DNA of 64,000 nt from Cedecea sp000277545 (GTDB taxonomy: Bacteria; Pseudomonadota; Gammaproteobacteria; Enterobacterales; Enterobacteriaceae), in the NCBI GenBank assembly GCA_050847315.1, contig CP193791.1; one strand, given 5' to 3'. The stretch's first letter is position 1. The number at the start of each line of letters is the position of its first letter. The notes under the pieces were generated by a model. That model did no database searches and was not told the origin of the DNA. It was given only the letters and a program-made list of their open reading frames with translations. Made by a program: the position numbers and the translations under genes. Positions 9,201 to 16,728 of this stretch are shown here, one piece after another.

Positions 9201-9294
9201 GTAAATACGCGCCCAGATCACTACCATGCGCTCGCAAAAGAACATTTGGCAGGAGCCGCTTGCTCCCGCTGAACATCAACGCCACGGAGGCTCT

Positions 9295-10647
9295 ATGTTA
9301 AGTATCTTCAAACCCGCCGCGCATAAGACGCGTTTGCCAGAGGAGCAGATAGATCCGACCTATCGCCGCCTGCGCTGGCAAATTTTCATGGGTATCTTCT
9401 TCGGTTATGCCGCTTACTATCTGGTAAGGAAAAACTTTACCCTTGCTATGCCGTATCTGGTGGAGCAGGGCTTCTCCCGAGGCGATCTCGGTTTTGCTCT
9501 TTCAGGGATTTCGATCGCCTACGGATTTTCGAAATTCATCATGGGCTCGGTCTCTGACCGCTCGAATCCGCGCGTATTTCTACCCGCTGGGCTGATTCTT
9601 GCCGCCGCCGTGATGCTGTTTATGGGCTTTGTGCCCTGGGCAACGTCCAGCATCGCAGTCATGTTTGTGCTGCTGTTCGCCTGCGGCTGGTTCCAGGGCA
9701 TGGGATGGCCGCCGTGCGGGCGCACCATGGTGCACTGGTGGTCGCAGAAGGAGCGTGGAGGCATTGTTTCCGTCTGGAACTGCGCCCATAACGTCGGCGG
9801 CGGTATTCCTCCGCTGCTGTTCCTGCTGGGGATGGCGTGGTTTAACGACTGGCATGCGGCGCTGTATATGCCCGCTTTCGCCGCCATTATTGTGGCAATT
9901 ATTGCCTTCGGCTTGATGCGCGACACGCCTCAATCCTGCGGCCTGCCGCCGATTGAAGAGTACAAAAACGACTACCCGGACGATTACAGCGAGAAAGCGG
10001 AAGAAGAGCTGACGGCTAAGCAGATCTTCATGAAGTACGTCTTCCCGAACCGTCTGCTGTGGTACATCGCCATTGCCAACGTGTTTGTCTATTTGCTGCG
10101 TTACGGCATCCTGGACTGGTCGCCAACTTACCTGAAAGAAGTAAAACACTTCGCTCTGGATAAATCCTCGTGGGCCTACTTCCTTTATGAATACGCGGGT
10201 ATTCCAGGCACGCTGCTGTGCGGCTGGATGTCGGACAAGGTGTTTAAAGGTAACCGCGGCGCGACAGGCGTGTTCTTCATGGTGTTGGTGACGATTGCCA
10301 CCGTGGTTTACTGGCTCAACCCGCCGGGTAATCCGGGCGTGGATATGGCCTGTATGATTGTTATCGGCTTCCTGATTTACGGCCCGGTAATGCTGATTGG
10401 TCTGCATGCGCTTGAGCTTGCACCTAAGAAAGCGGCAGGGACGGCAGCGGGCTTTACCGGCCTGTTTGGTTACCTGGGCGGCTCGGTCGCGGCCAGCGCG
10501 ATTGTCGGCTACACCGTGGACTTCTTCGGCTGGGACGGCGGCTTTATCGTGATGATTGGCGGCAGTATTTTGGCCGTGCTGTTGCTGATTGTGGTGATGA
10601 TTGGCGAGCGCAAACACCACGATGAAAAAATGCTGAAAAACGGCTAA
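9295..10647 (+). CDS. glpT: Glycerol-3-phosphate : phosphate antiporter
   Basis: Inner-membrane MFS antiporter that imports glycerol-3-phosphate (and fosfomycin) in exchange for phosphate. 450 residues, close to the 452 of E. coli; twelve hydrophobic segments are visible. The substrate-pocket residues are kept: Arg45 (YYLVRKNF), the His of WNCAHNVGGG, and the second Arg in VYLLRYGILDWSP. The start ATG at 9295 has a CGGAGG site at 9285-9290; a longer in-frame reading from 9226 lacks support. It is followed after 10 bases by glpQ. Confidence 0.97.
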   Translation: MLSIFKPAAHKTRLPEEQIDPTYRRLRWQIFMGIFFGYAAYYLVRKNFTLAMPYLVEQGFSRGDLGFALSGISIAYGFSKFIMGSVSDRSNPRVFLPAGLILAAAVMLFMGFVPWATSSIAVMFVLLFACGWFQGMGWPPCGRTMVHWWSQKERGGIVSVWNCAHNVGGGIPPLLFLLGMAWFNDWHAALYMPAFAAIIVAIIAFGLMRDTPQSCGLPPIEEYKNDYPDDYSEKAEEELTAKQIFMKYVFPNRLLWYIAIANVFVYLLRYGILDWSPTYLKEVKHFALDKSSWAYFLYEYAGIPGTLLCGWMSDKVFKGNRGATGVFFMVLVTIATVVYWLNPPGNPGVDMACMIVIGFLIYGPVMLIGLHALELAPKKAAGTAAGFTGLFGYLGGSVAASAIVGYTVDFFGWDGGFIVMIGGSILAVLLLIVVMIGERKHHDEKMLKNG

Positions 10648-10657
10648 GGAGTGCATC

Positions 10658-11722
10658 ATGAAACTGATGGCAAAATCTTTACTGGCGGGCGTGGTGCTGG
10701 TGGCGACCAGCAGCGTCTTCGCCCAGACCACGGACAAAATCGTGATTGCCCACCGGGGCGCCAGCGGCTATCTGCCTGAGCATACGTTACCGGCAAAAGC
10801 GATGGCCTATGCCCAGGGTGCGGATTACCTTGAGCAAGACCTGGTGATGACCAAAGACGACAGGCTGGTGGTGCTGCATGACCACTATCTGGACAGGGTG
10901 ACCGACGTCGCGAAGCGTTTCCCGGATCGGGCGCGCAAAGACGGGCGCTACTACGCCATCGACTTTACGCTGGCGGAAATCAAGTCCCTGAAGTTCACCG
11001 AGGGCTTCGACATCGTTAACGGCAAGCAGGTGCAAACTTATCCGGGGCGTTTCCCGATGGGCAAATCCGACTTCCGGGTGCACACCTTTGAAGAAGAGAT
11101 CGAGTTTGTTCAGGGGCTGAACCATTCCACCGGGAAAAACATCGGTATCTATCCTGAGATAAAAGCGCCGTGGTTCCACCACCAGGAAGGCAAAGATATC
11201 GCGGCAAAAACCCTTGAGGTACTGAAGCAGTACGGCTACACCGGCAAGCAGGACAAGATCTATCTTCAGTGCTTTGACGCCGCCGAGCTGAAGCGCATTA
11301 AAAACGAGCTTGAGCCGAAGATGGGCATGAACCTTAATCTGGTGCAGCTTATCGCCTATACCGACTGGAATGAGACTCAGGAAAAACAGCCGGACGGCAA
11401 GTGGGTGAACTACAGTTACGACTGGATGTTTAAGCCGGGCGCGATGAAGCAGATTGCCGAGTATGCCGACGGCATTGGCCCGGACTACCATATGCTGGTG
11501 GAGAAGGCGTCAACCAAAGGGAACGTGAAGCTCACCGACATGGTGACCGAAGCACACGCCAGCAAATTGACCGTGCATCCTTATACGGTGAGGGCGGACG
11601 CGTTGCCGGACTACGTGAGCGATGTGAATCAGCTGTACGACGTGCTGTATAACCAGGCGGGCGTAGATGGGCTGTTTACCGACTTCCCGGACAAAGCCGT
11701 ACGGTTTCTTAATAAGCCGTAA
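10658..11722 (+). CDS. glpQ: Periplasmic glycerophosphodiester phosphodiesterase
   Basis: Hydrolyses glycerophosphodiesters from phospholipid turnover to glycerol-3-phosphate, which GlpT then imports. A signal peptide (residues 1 to about 22, VVLVATSSVFA) precedes the GDPD domain. The catalytic motif AHRGASGYLPEHT places His32, Arg33 and Glu41 as expected; VVLHDHYLDRVTDV carries the second catalytic His. 354 residues against 358 in E. coli. AAGGAG precedes the ATG. It forms an operon with glpT, ending at a strong terminator. Confidence 0.97.
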   Translation: MKLMAKSLLAGVVLVATSSVFAQTTDKIVIAHRGASGYLPEHTLPAKAMAYAQGADYLEQDLVMTKDDRLVVLHDHYLDRVTDVAKRFPDRARKDGRYYAIDFTLAEIKSLKFTEGFDIVNGKQVQTYPGRFPMGKSDFRVHTFEEEIEFVQGLNHSTGKNIGIYPEIKAPWFHHQEGKDIAAKTLEVLKQYGYTGKQDKIYLQCFDAAELKRIKNELEPKMGMNLNLVQLIAYTDWNETQEKQPDGKWVNYSYDWMFKPGAMKQIAEYADGIGPDYHMLVEKASTKGNVKLTDMVTEAHASKLTVHPYTVRADALPDYVSDVNQLYDVLYNQAGVDGLFTDFPDKAVRFLNKP

Positions 11723-11731
11723 TCGCTAATG

Positions 11732-11757
11732 AAAAAGGCCGCATTTGCGGCCTTTTT
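11732..11757. terminator. Bidirectional terminator between glpQ and yfaE
   Basis: AAAAAGGCCGC and GCGGCCTTTTT pair over an ATTT loop. A-run and T-run on the two sides let it serve both glpTQ and the convergent nrdAB-yfaE operon. Confidence 0.9.
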
Positions 11758-11763
11758 ACATCA

Positions 11764-12018
11764 CTACATCTCGAGTTCGATATCTCCCCGTGCTTTGCAG
11801 CAGCAGGGGAGAATTTCACCGGGCTGGATAAACGCCAGCGGCTCGGTCAGCCACTGAACTTCCCCCGCCAGCAGCTTAGTGCGGCATGAACCGCAATAGC
11901 CTTCCCGGCACTGATACTCTACGCAGACTTTGTGTGACTCCAGCGCCGCCAGTAGCGAAGGGTGTTCTTCTTCGCTCATCAACTGCGCGCCGGTAATGCT
12001 GAGCGTAATGCGGCCCAT
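11764..12018 (-). CDS. yfaE: [2Fe-2S] ferredoxin maintaining NrdB cofactor
   Basis: 84-residue plant-type ferredoxin. The cluster ligands are Cys37, Cys42, Cys45 (YQCREGYCGSC) and one of the Cys72-74 triplet (LPCCCKA). In E. coli YfaE keeps up and repairs the diferric-tyrosyl cofactor of NrdB by supplying electrons. It starts three bases after the nrdB stop, so it is the third gene of nrdAB-yfaE. Confidence 0.95.
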   Translation of the reverse strand: MGRITLSITGAQLMSEEEHPSLLAALESHKVCVEYQCREGYCGSCRTKLLAGEVQWLTEPLAFIQPGEILPCCCKARGDIELEM

Positions 12019-12021
12019 TGT

Positions 12022-13152
12022 TTACAGCTGGAAGTTGCTCAGATCGTCGGTATCGACTTCCGAGTCAATCTGGCCCACCAGGTAGGAGCTGACTTCCACT
12101 TCCTGCGGCGCAACCTGGACGTTGTCGGACACCAGCCATGCGTTGATCCATGGAATCGGGTTGGAGCGAGTCTGGAACGGCAGATCAAGGCCCACGGCCT
12201 GCATGCGGATGTTGGTGATGTACTCCACATACTGGCAAAGGATGTCTTTGTTCAGGCCAATCATCGAGCCGTCGCGGAACAGGTAGTCTGCCCACTCTTT
12301 TTCCTGCTGGGCGGCCAGCACGAACAGGTCGTAGCATTCCTGGCGGCATTCAACGGCGATTTCCGCCATTTCCGGATCGTCTTCACCGCTGCGCATCAGG
12401 TTCAGCATATGCTGGGTGCCGGTCAGGTGCAGGGCTTCGTCACGGGCGATCAGCTTGATGATTTTGGCGTTACCTTCCATCAGCTCGCGCTCGGCGAAGG
12501 CGAAGGAACAGGCAAAGCTCACATAGAAGCGAATCGCTTCCAGGGCGTTAACGCTCATCAGGCAGAGGTACAACTGACGCTTCAGCGCACGCAGGTTCAC
12601 GGTGACGGTTTTGCCGTTCACGTTGTGTGTGCCTTCGCCCAACAGGTGCCAGTAGCTGGTCATCTCAATCAGGTCGTCATAGTAGCCAGAGATGTCTTTG
12701 GCGCGCTTGAGGATTTCCTGGTTGGTGACGATGTCGTCAAAGACGATCGCCGGATCGTTCACGATGTTGCGGATGATGTGGGTGTAAGAACGAGAGTGAA
12801 TGGTCTCGCTAAACGCCCAGGTTTCAACCCACGTTTCCAGTTCTGGAATGGAGATCAGCGGCAACAGCGCGACGTTCGGGCTGCGGCCCTGGATGGAGTC
12901 CAGCAGCGTCTGGTACTTCAGGTTGCTGATGAAGATGTGTTTCTCATGCTCCGGCAGCGCCTGGAAGTCGATGCGGTCGCGGGAGACGTCCACTTCTTCC
13001 GGGCGCCAGAAGAAGGAGAGCTGCTTTTCAATCAGCTTTTCGAAGATGTCGTATTTCTGCTGGTCGTAGCGCGCCACGTTAACCGACTGGCCAAAGAACA
13101 TAGGCTCGGCGAGCTGATCGTTTTTCGTCTGTGAAAAAGTAGTGTAAGCCAT
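12022..13152 (-). CDS. nrdB: Class Ia ribonucleotide reductase, beta subunit
   Basis: NrdB houses the diferric-tyrosyl radical used by NrdA to reduce ribonucleoside diphosphates. 376 residues, identical in length to E. coli. The radical tyrosine lies in HSRSYTHIIRN (Tyr122 in mature E. coli numbering). Iron-ligand blocks WAFSETIHS and ARDEALHLTGTQH are present, and the C-terminus DTDDLSNFQL is the conserved tail that docks on NrdA. It is cotranscribed with nrdA, separated by 55 bases that contain a hairpin followed by Us. Confidence 0.98.
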   Translation of the reverse strand: MAYTTFSQTKNDQLAEPMFFGQSVNVARYDQQKYDIFEKLIEKQLSFFWRPEEVDVSRDRIDFQALPEHEKHIFISNLKYQTLLDSIQGRSPNVALLPLISIPELETWVETWAFSETIHSRSYTHIIRNIVNDPAIVFDDIVTNQEILKRAKDISGYYDDLIEMTSYWHLLGEGTHNVNGKTVTVNLRALKRQLYLCLMSVNALEAIRFYVSFACSFAFAERELMEGNAKIIKLIARDEALHLTGTQHMLNLMRSGEDDPEMAEIAVECRQECYDLFVLAAQQEKEWADYLFRDGSMIGLNKDILCQYVEYITNIRMQAVGLDLPFQTRSNPIPWINAWLVSDNVQVAPQEVEVSSYLVGQIDSEVDTDDLSNFQL

Positions 13153-13177
13153 GAGGTTAAATCCTGTAATACGTCGG

Positions 13178-13202
13178 AAAAATCCCCTCGTAAGAGGGGA
13201 TT
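13178..13202 (-). terminator. Hairpin plus U-run between nrdA and nrdB
   Basis: Read on the minus strand, AATCCCCTC and GAGGGGATT pair over a TTAC loop and are followed by a run of Ts, a Rho-independent terminator shape. It sits inside the operon, so partial termination or mRNA processing between nrdA and nrdB is plausible but inferred. Confidence 0.6.
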
Positions 13203-13207
13203 AAGCG

Positions 13208-15493
13208 TTAAATCTTACATGCGCCGCTTTCGCAGCCATCGTCCTGGATGGAAGGTGCCAGGTCATCCTGAGTGTCTTCCGCGCCGTCACGGGTGTTTTG
13301 ATAGTACAGGGTCTTCACGCCGAATTTATAGGCGGTGAGCAGATCCTTCAGCAGCTGCTGCATTGGCACTTTGCCTGACGGGAAGCGCGTTGGGTCATAG
13401 TTGGTGTTGGCAGAGATCGACTGGTCGATAAACTTCTGCATCAGGCCAACCAGCTGCAGATAGCCATCGTTGCTCGGCATTTCCCACAGCAGCTCGTAGT
13501 TGTTTTTCAGCGCTTCATAATCCGGCACAACCTGGCGCAGGATCCCGTCTTTCGACGCTTTAATGCTGATGTGGCCGCGCGGTGGCTCGATGCCGTTGGT
13601 GGCGTTGGAGATCTGCGATGAGGTCTCAGACGGCATCAGGGCAGAAAGCGTGGAGTTGCGCAGGCCGTGAGTTTGGATGGACTCACGCAGACCTTCCCAG
13701 TCCAGATGCAGCGGTTCGTTGCTGATAGCATCCAGGTCTTTCTTGTAGGTGTCGATTGGCAGAATGCCTTTTGCGTAGGTGGTTTCGTTGAACCACGGGC
13801 AGGCACCTTGCTCTTTCGCCAGTTCGTTTGACGCTTTCAGCAGGTAGTACTGAATGGCTTCGAAAGTCTTGTGCGTCAGGTTATTTGCGCTGCCGTCGGA
13901 GTAACGCACGCCGTGCTTCGCCAGATAATAGGCAAAGTTAATCACGCCGATACCCAGGGTACGACGGCCCATTGCGCCCCGTTTTGCCGCCAGAATTGGG
14001 TAATCCTGGTAGTCGAGCAGAGCGTCCAGTGCGCGCACAGCCAGCACTGCCATCTCTTCCAGATCGTCCAGGCTTTCAATCACGCCAAGGTTGAACGCAG
14101 ACAGCGTACACAGGGCGATTTCGCCGTTTTCGTCGTTGACGTCGTCCAGCGGTTTGGTCGGCAGGGCGATTTCCAGGCACAGGTTGGACTGGCGCACTGG
14201 GGCAATCGCCGGATCGAACGGGCTGTGGGTGTTGCAGTGGTCAACGTTCTGGATGTAGATACGGCCGGTGGAGGCGCGTTCCTGCATCATCAGGGAGAAC
14301 AGTTCCACCGCTTTCACGCGCTGTTTACGGATGCTGTCGTCTTTCTCGTATTTGGTGTACAGGCGCTCAAACTCGTCCTGATCGGCGAAGAAAGCGTCAT
14401 ACAGTCCCGGCACGTCAGAGGGGCTGAACAGGGTGATCTCTTCGCCCTTCAGCAGGCGGGTATACATCAGCTTGTTGATCTGTACGCCGTAGTCCATGTG
14501 GCGCACGCGGTTACCTTCCACGCCACGGTTGTTTTTTAGCACCAGCAGGCTTTCCACTTCCAGATGCCACATCGGGTAGAACAGCGTTGCAGCCCCGCCG
14601 CGCACGCCGCCCTGGGAGCAGGACTTCACTGCCGTCTGGAAGTGCTTATAGAACGGGATACAGCCGGTGTGGAACGCTTCACCGCCGCGAATCGGGCTGC
14701 CCAGCGCACGAATACGGCCGGCGTTGATACCGATGCCTGCGCGCTGGGAAACGTATTTCACGATCGCACTGGAGGTAGCGTTGATGGAATCCAGGCTGTC
14801 GCCGCACTCGATCAGTACGCAGGAGCTGAACTGACGGGTCGGGGTGCGCACGCCAGACATGATTGGCGTAGGCAGGGAAATCTTGAAGGTGGAAACCGCG
14901 TCGTAGAAACGTTTCACGTAGCTGAGGCGGGTTTCACGCGGGTAGCCGGAGAACAGGCAGGCGGCGACCAGAATATAGAGGAACTGCGCGCTTTCGTAGA
15001 TCTCACCGGAAACGCGGTTCTGCACGAGATATTTGCCTTCGAGCTGCTTCACCGCCGCGTAAGAGAAGTTCATGTCACGCCAGTGATCGATGAAATCGTT
15101 CATCTGCTCGAACTCTTCTTCCGTGTAGTCTTCCAGCAGGTGACGATCGTATTTACCCATCTCAACCATTTTCACAACCTGATCGTAAAGCTTCGGCGGC
15201 TCAAACTGACCGTAGGCTTTTTTACGCAGGTGGAAAATTGCCAGGCGAGCGGCGAGATACTGATAATCCGGTGCGTCACGGGAGATCAGGTCAGCTGCGG
15301 CCTTGATGATGGTTTCATGAATGTCAGAGGTCTTGATGCCGTCGTAAAACTGGATATGGGAACGCAGTTCAACCTGGGAAACGGAGACGTTGTTCAGACC
15401 CTCAGCGGCCCAGTCGAGTACCCGATGAATTTTATCCAGATTGATGCGCTCTTTGCTGCCATCGCGTTTTGTAACCAGCAGACTCTGATTCAT
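13208..15493 (-). CDS. nrdA: Class Ia ribonucleotide reductase, alpha subunit
   Basis: Catalytic and allosteric subunit making deoxyribonucleotides. 761 residues, same as E. coli. The N-terminal ATP-cone covers about residues 5-95. Active-site elements are visible: the first redox Cys in SSCVLIECGDSLD, the Asn-x-Cys-x-Glu triad in SNLCLEI, the partner Cys in EIALCTLSAFNLG, the radical-transfer tyrosine pair in KTLYYQNTRDG, and the C-terminal shuttle cysteines (CESGACKI). First gene of nrdAB-yfaE; its upstream region carries DnaA boxes and NrdR boxes. Confidence 0.98.
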   Translation of the reverse strand: MNQSLLVTKRDGSKERINLDKIHRVLDWAAEGLNNVSVSQVELRSHIQFYDGIKTSDIHETIIKAAADLISRDAPDYQYLAARLAIFHLRKKAYGQFEPPKLYDQVVKMVEMGKYDRHLLEDYTEEEFEQMNDFIDHWRDMNFSYAAVKQLEGKYLVQNRVSGEIYESAQFLYILVAACLFSGYPRETRLSYVKRFYDAVSTFKISLPTPIMSGVRTPTRQFSSCVLIECGDSLDSINATSSAIVKYVSQRAGIGINAGRIRALGSPIRGGEAFHTGCIPFYKHFQTAVKSCSQGGVRGGAATLFYPMWHLEVESLLVLKNNRGVEGNRVRHMDYGVQINKLMYTRLLKGEEITLFSPSDVPGLYDAFFADQDEFERLYTKYEKDDSIRKQRVKAVELFSLMMQERASTGRIYIQNVDHCNTHSPFDPAIAPVRQSNLCLEIALPTKPLDDVNDENGEIALCTLSAFNLGVIESLDDLEEMAVLAVRALDALLDYQDYPILAAKRGAMGRRTLGIGVINFAYYLAKHGVRYSDGSANNLTHKTFEAIQYYLLKASNELAKEQGACPWFNETTYAKGILPIDTYKKDLDAISNEPLHLDWEGLRESIQTHGLRNSTLSALMPSETSSQISNATNGIEPPRGHISIKASKDGILRQVVPDYEALKNNYELLWEMPSNDGYLQLVGLMQKFIDQSISANTNYDPTRFPSGKVPMQQLLKDLLTAYKFGVKTLYYQNTRDGAEDTQDDLAPSIQDDGCESGACKI

Positions 15494-15532
15494 GTGAGTT
15501 TTACCTGTCCGTGAGATGAGTTTTCCCCTGAT

Positions 15533-15541
15533 TTATACACA
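15533..15541 (+). promoter_or_regulatory. DnaA box
   Basis: TTATACACA fits the TTATNCACA DnaA-box consensus. It lies 40 bases upstream of nrdA, where DnaA regulates nrdAB in E. coli. Confidence 0.7.
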
Positions 15542-15563
15542 TCCGCCAGCCTGTGACTAACTC

Positions 15564-15572
15564 TGTGGATAA
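15564..15572 (-). promoter_or_regulatory. DnaA box (perfect)
   Basis: TGTGGATAA is the exact reverse complement of the consensus TTATCCACA. It is oriented opposite to the other DnaA box and directly abuts the first NrdR box. Confidence 0.8.
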
Positions 15573-15588
15573 ATACTATATATAGGGG
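15573..15588. promoter_or_regulatory. NrdR box 1
   Basis: ATACTATATATAGGGG matches the core of the NrdR box (acaCwATATaTwGTgt). With box 2 it forms a pair whose starts are 32 bases apart, close to three helical turns, the typical spacing for this repressor of ribonucleotide reductase genes. Confidence 0.75.
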
Positions 15589-15604
15589 GTGGGTGACAAA
15601 ATGG

Positions 15605-15620
15605 TCACTAGATGGTGAGT
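15605..15620. promoter_or_regulatory. NrdR box 2 (weaker)
   Basis: TCACTAGATGGTGAGT keeps the C-T-A and G flanks of the NrdR consensus but lacks the full TATATA centre. The call rests on its 32-base phase with box 1. Confidence 0.55.
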
Positions 15621-15784
15621 ATTCTAGTAAGGAATCCGTTCAGTACAAGTATTGATTTCGTCAATAAAATGAGGTTCGGCGGAGCGCTTTTTTCGTAAGT
15701 CCACGTCACATAAGGCTTGAGGGAATTGTCAATGGGATGCAAAAAAAATGAAAATTTTGATCGGGTGCTGATTTCTTAAACTTC

Positions 15785-15822
15785 ATCGATAATTGCGCAA
15801 CGGTTCTGGCGCAATTATCGAT
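15785..15822. other. Perfect 14-bp stem-loop downstream of ubiG
   Basis: Arms ATCGATAATTGCGC and GCGCAATTATCGAT are exact complements around a 10-base loop. Neither side has a T-run, so a simple intrinsic terminator is unlikely on sequence grounds; it could stabilise the ubiG 3' end or bind a protein. Confidence 0.6.
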
Positions 15823-15848
15823 AATCAATCCTTATACGATATGCCGAT

Positions 15849-16568
15849 TTATGCTTCAGTATGCAGCATATAATTAACATCTACCCCTGGGCCTAGCTTG
15901 AATACGTTGGTGATTGGGTTGAAATGTAATCCGGTCATATGGCGCTCGCGCAGCGGGGTTTCATCCACCCAGCGTAAGAGTTCGGCGGGCTTGATAAACT
16001 TTTTAACATCGTGCGTGCCTTTCGGCACCATGCGCATCACATATTCAGCGCCGACGACGGCCATCAGCCAGGCTTTGCCGTTGCGGTTAATGGTAGAGAA
16101 GAAGACGTGGCCGCCGGGTTTGACTAAACGCGCGCAGGCGTGAACCACCGATTGCGGGTCAGGCACGTGCTCCAGCATTTCCATACAGGTTACGACGTCG
16201 TACTGCCCGGCGTGTTTGCTCGCGTGTTCTTCGACCGTCTCCTGGACATAGTCCACCTTAACGCCGCTTTCCAGTGCGTGAAGGCGGGCCACCTGCAGCG
16301 GTTCAAACCCCATATCCAGGCCGGTGACGTTGGCACCTTCACGAGCCATGCTTTCCGCCAGAATACCGCCGCCGCAGCCAACGTCGAGCACGGTTTTACC
16401 GAACAGCCCACCGGCGCGCTGGTTGATATAGCCCAAACGCAGCGGGTTGATGCGGTGCAGCGGCTTAAATTCACCTTCCAGATCCCACCAGCGGGAAGCG
16501 ACAGCTTCAAATTTGGCGATTTCCTCGTGGTCGACGTTCTGCGTAACCGGTTGGTTTTCAGCATTCAT
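15849..16568 (-). CDS. ubiG: Ubiquinone biosynthesis O-methyltransferase
   Basis: S-adenosylmethionine-dependent methylase doing both O-methylation steps in ubiquinone synthesis. 239 residues (E. coli 240). SAM-binding motif I is VLDVGCGGGILAESMA, with downstream motifs VTCMEMLEHVPDP and LVKPGGHVFFSTINR. It is transcribed away from gyrA, from which it is separated by 160 bases holding both promoters. Confidence 0.97.
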   Translation of the reverse strand: MNAENQPVTQNVDHEEIAKFEAVASRWWDLEGEFKPLHRINPLRLGYINQRAGGLFGKTVLDVGCGGGILAESMAREGANVTGLDMGFEPLQVARLHALESGVKVDYVQETVEEHASKHAGQYDVVTCMEMLEHVPDPQSVVHACARLVKPGGHVFFSTINRNGKAWLMAVVGAEYVMRMVPKGTHDVKKFIKPAELLRWVDETPLRERHMTGLHFNPITNVFKLGPGVDVNYMLHTEA

Positions 16569-16674
16569 TACAGCGGTGACTCCTTGCAGATGTTAAGGCT
16601 GGCAGTATATCAGGCTAACGGCGTGAATAAAGCGCCGACAATTGCGTTGAGGTTTCCCCACACAGGGCCGGATG

Positions 16675-16683
16675 TGTTATAAT
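16675..16683 (+). promoter_or_regulatory. gyrA extended -10 promoter element
   Basis: TGTTATAAT combines a TGn extension with a perfect TATAAT about 45 bases before the gyrA start. No good -35 box is seen at the usual distance, which fits an extended -10 promoter. Confidence 0.6.
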
Positions 16684-16728
16684 TTGCGACCTTTGAATCC
16701 GGGAAAACAGTAGAGGGATAGCGGTTAC

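Larger units (their letters stand above)
9035..9294. promoter_or_regulatory. Shared glpABC / glpTQ control region
   Basis: This divergent interval should carry both promoters. I can see a CRP-like site and one GlpR-like operator (listed separately), plus a possible GlpR half-site with ACGAAAATT near 9123-9131. The E. coli equivalent is repressed by GlpR and activated by CRP (and FNR/ArcA for glpABC); the same control here is inferred from position and these sites. Confidence 0.75.
15494..15848. promoter_or_regulatory. nrdA control region (355 bp, no gene)
   Basis: Holds two DnaA boxes and two NrdR-like boxes within 130 bases of the nrdA start. Further out it is AT-rich with no recognisable site, then a long perfect stem-loop before the ubiG stop (listed separately). 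In K-12 yfaL lies between nrdA and ubiG; it is absent here. Confidence 0.8.

Noticed and set aside
9580..10737. Long open frame on the minus strand opposite glpT
   Set aside because: Shadow of the highly conserved glpT; composition is His/Gln/Arg-rich as expected for a reverse reading.
11962..13134. Long open frame on the plus strand opposite nrdB
   Set aside because: Antisense to a well-supported nrdB in a codon-biased region; no family resemblance and no ribosome site.
14564..15514. Long plus-strand frame opposite nrdA
   Set aside because: Shadow of nrdA; reading has no recognisable domain.
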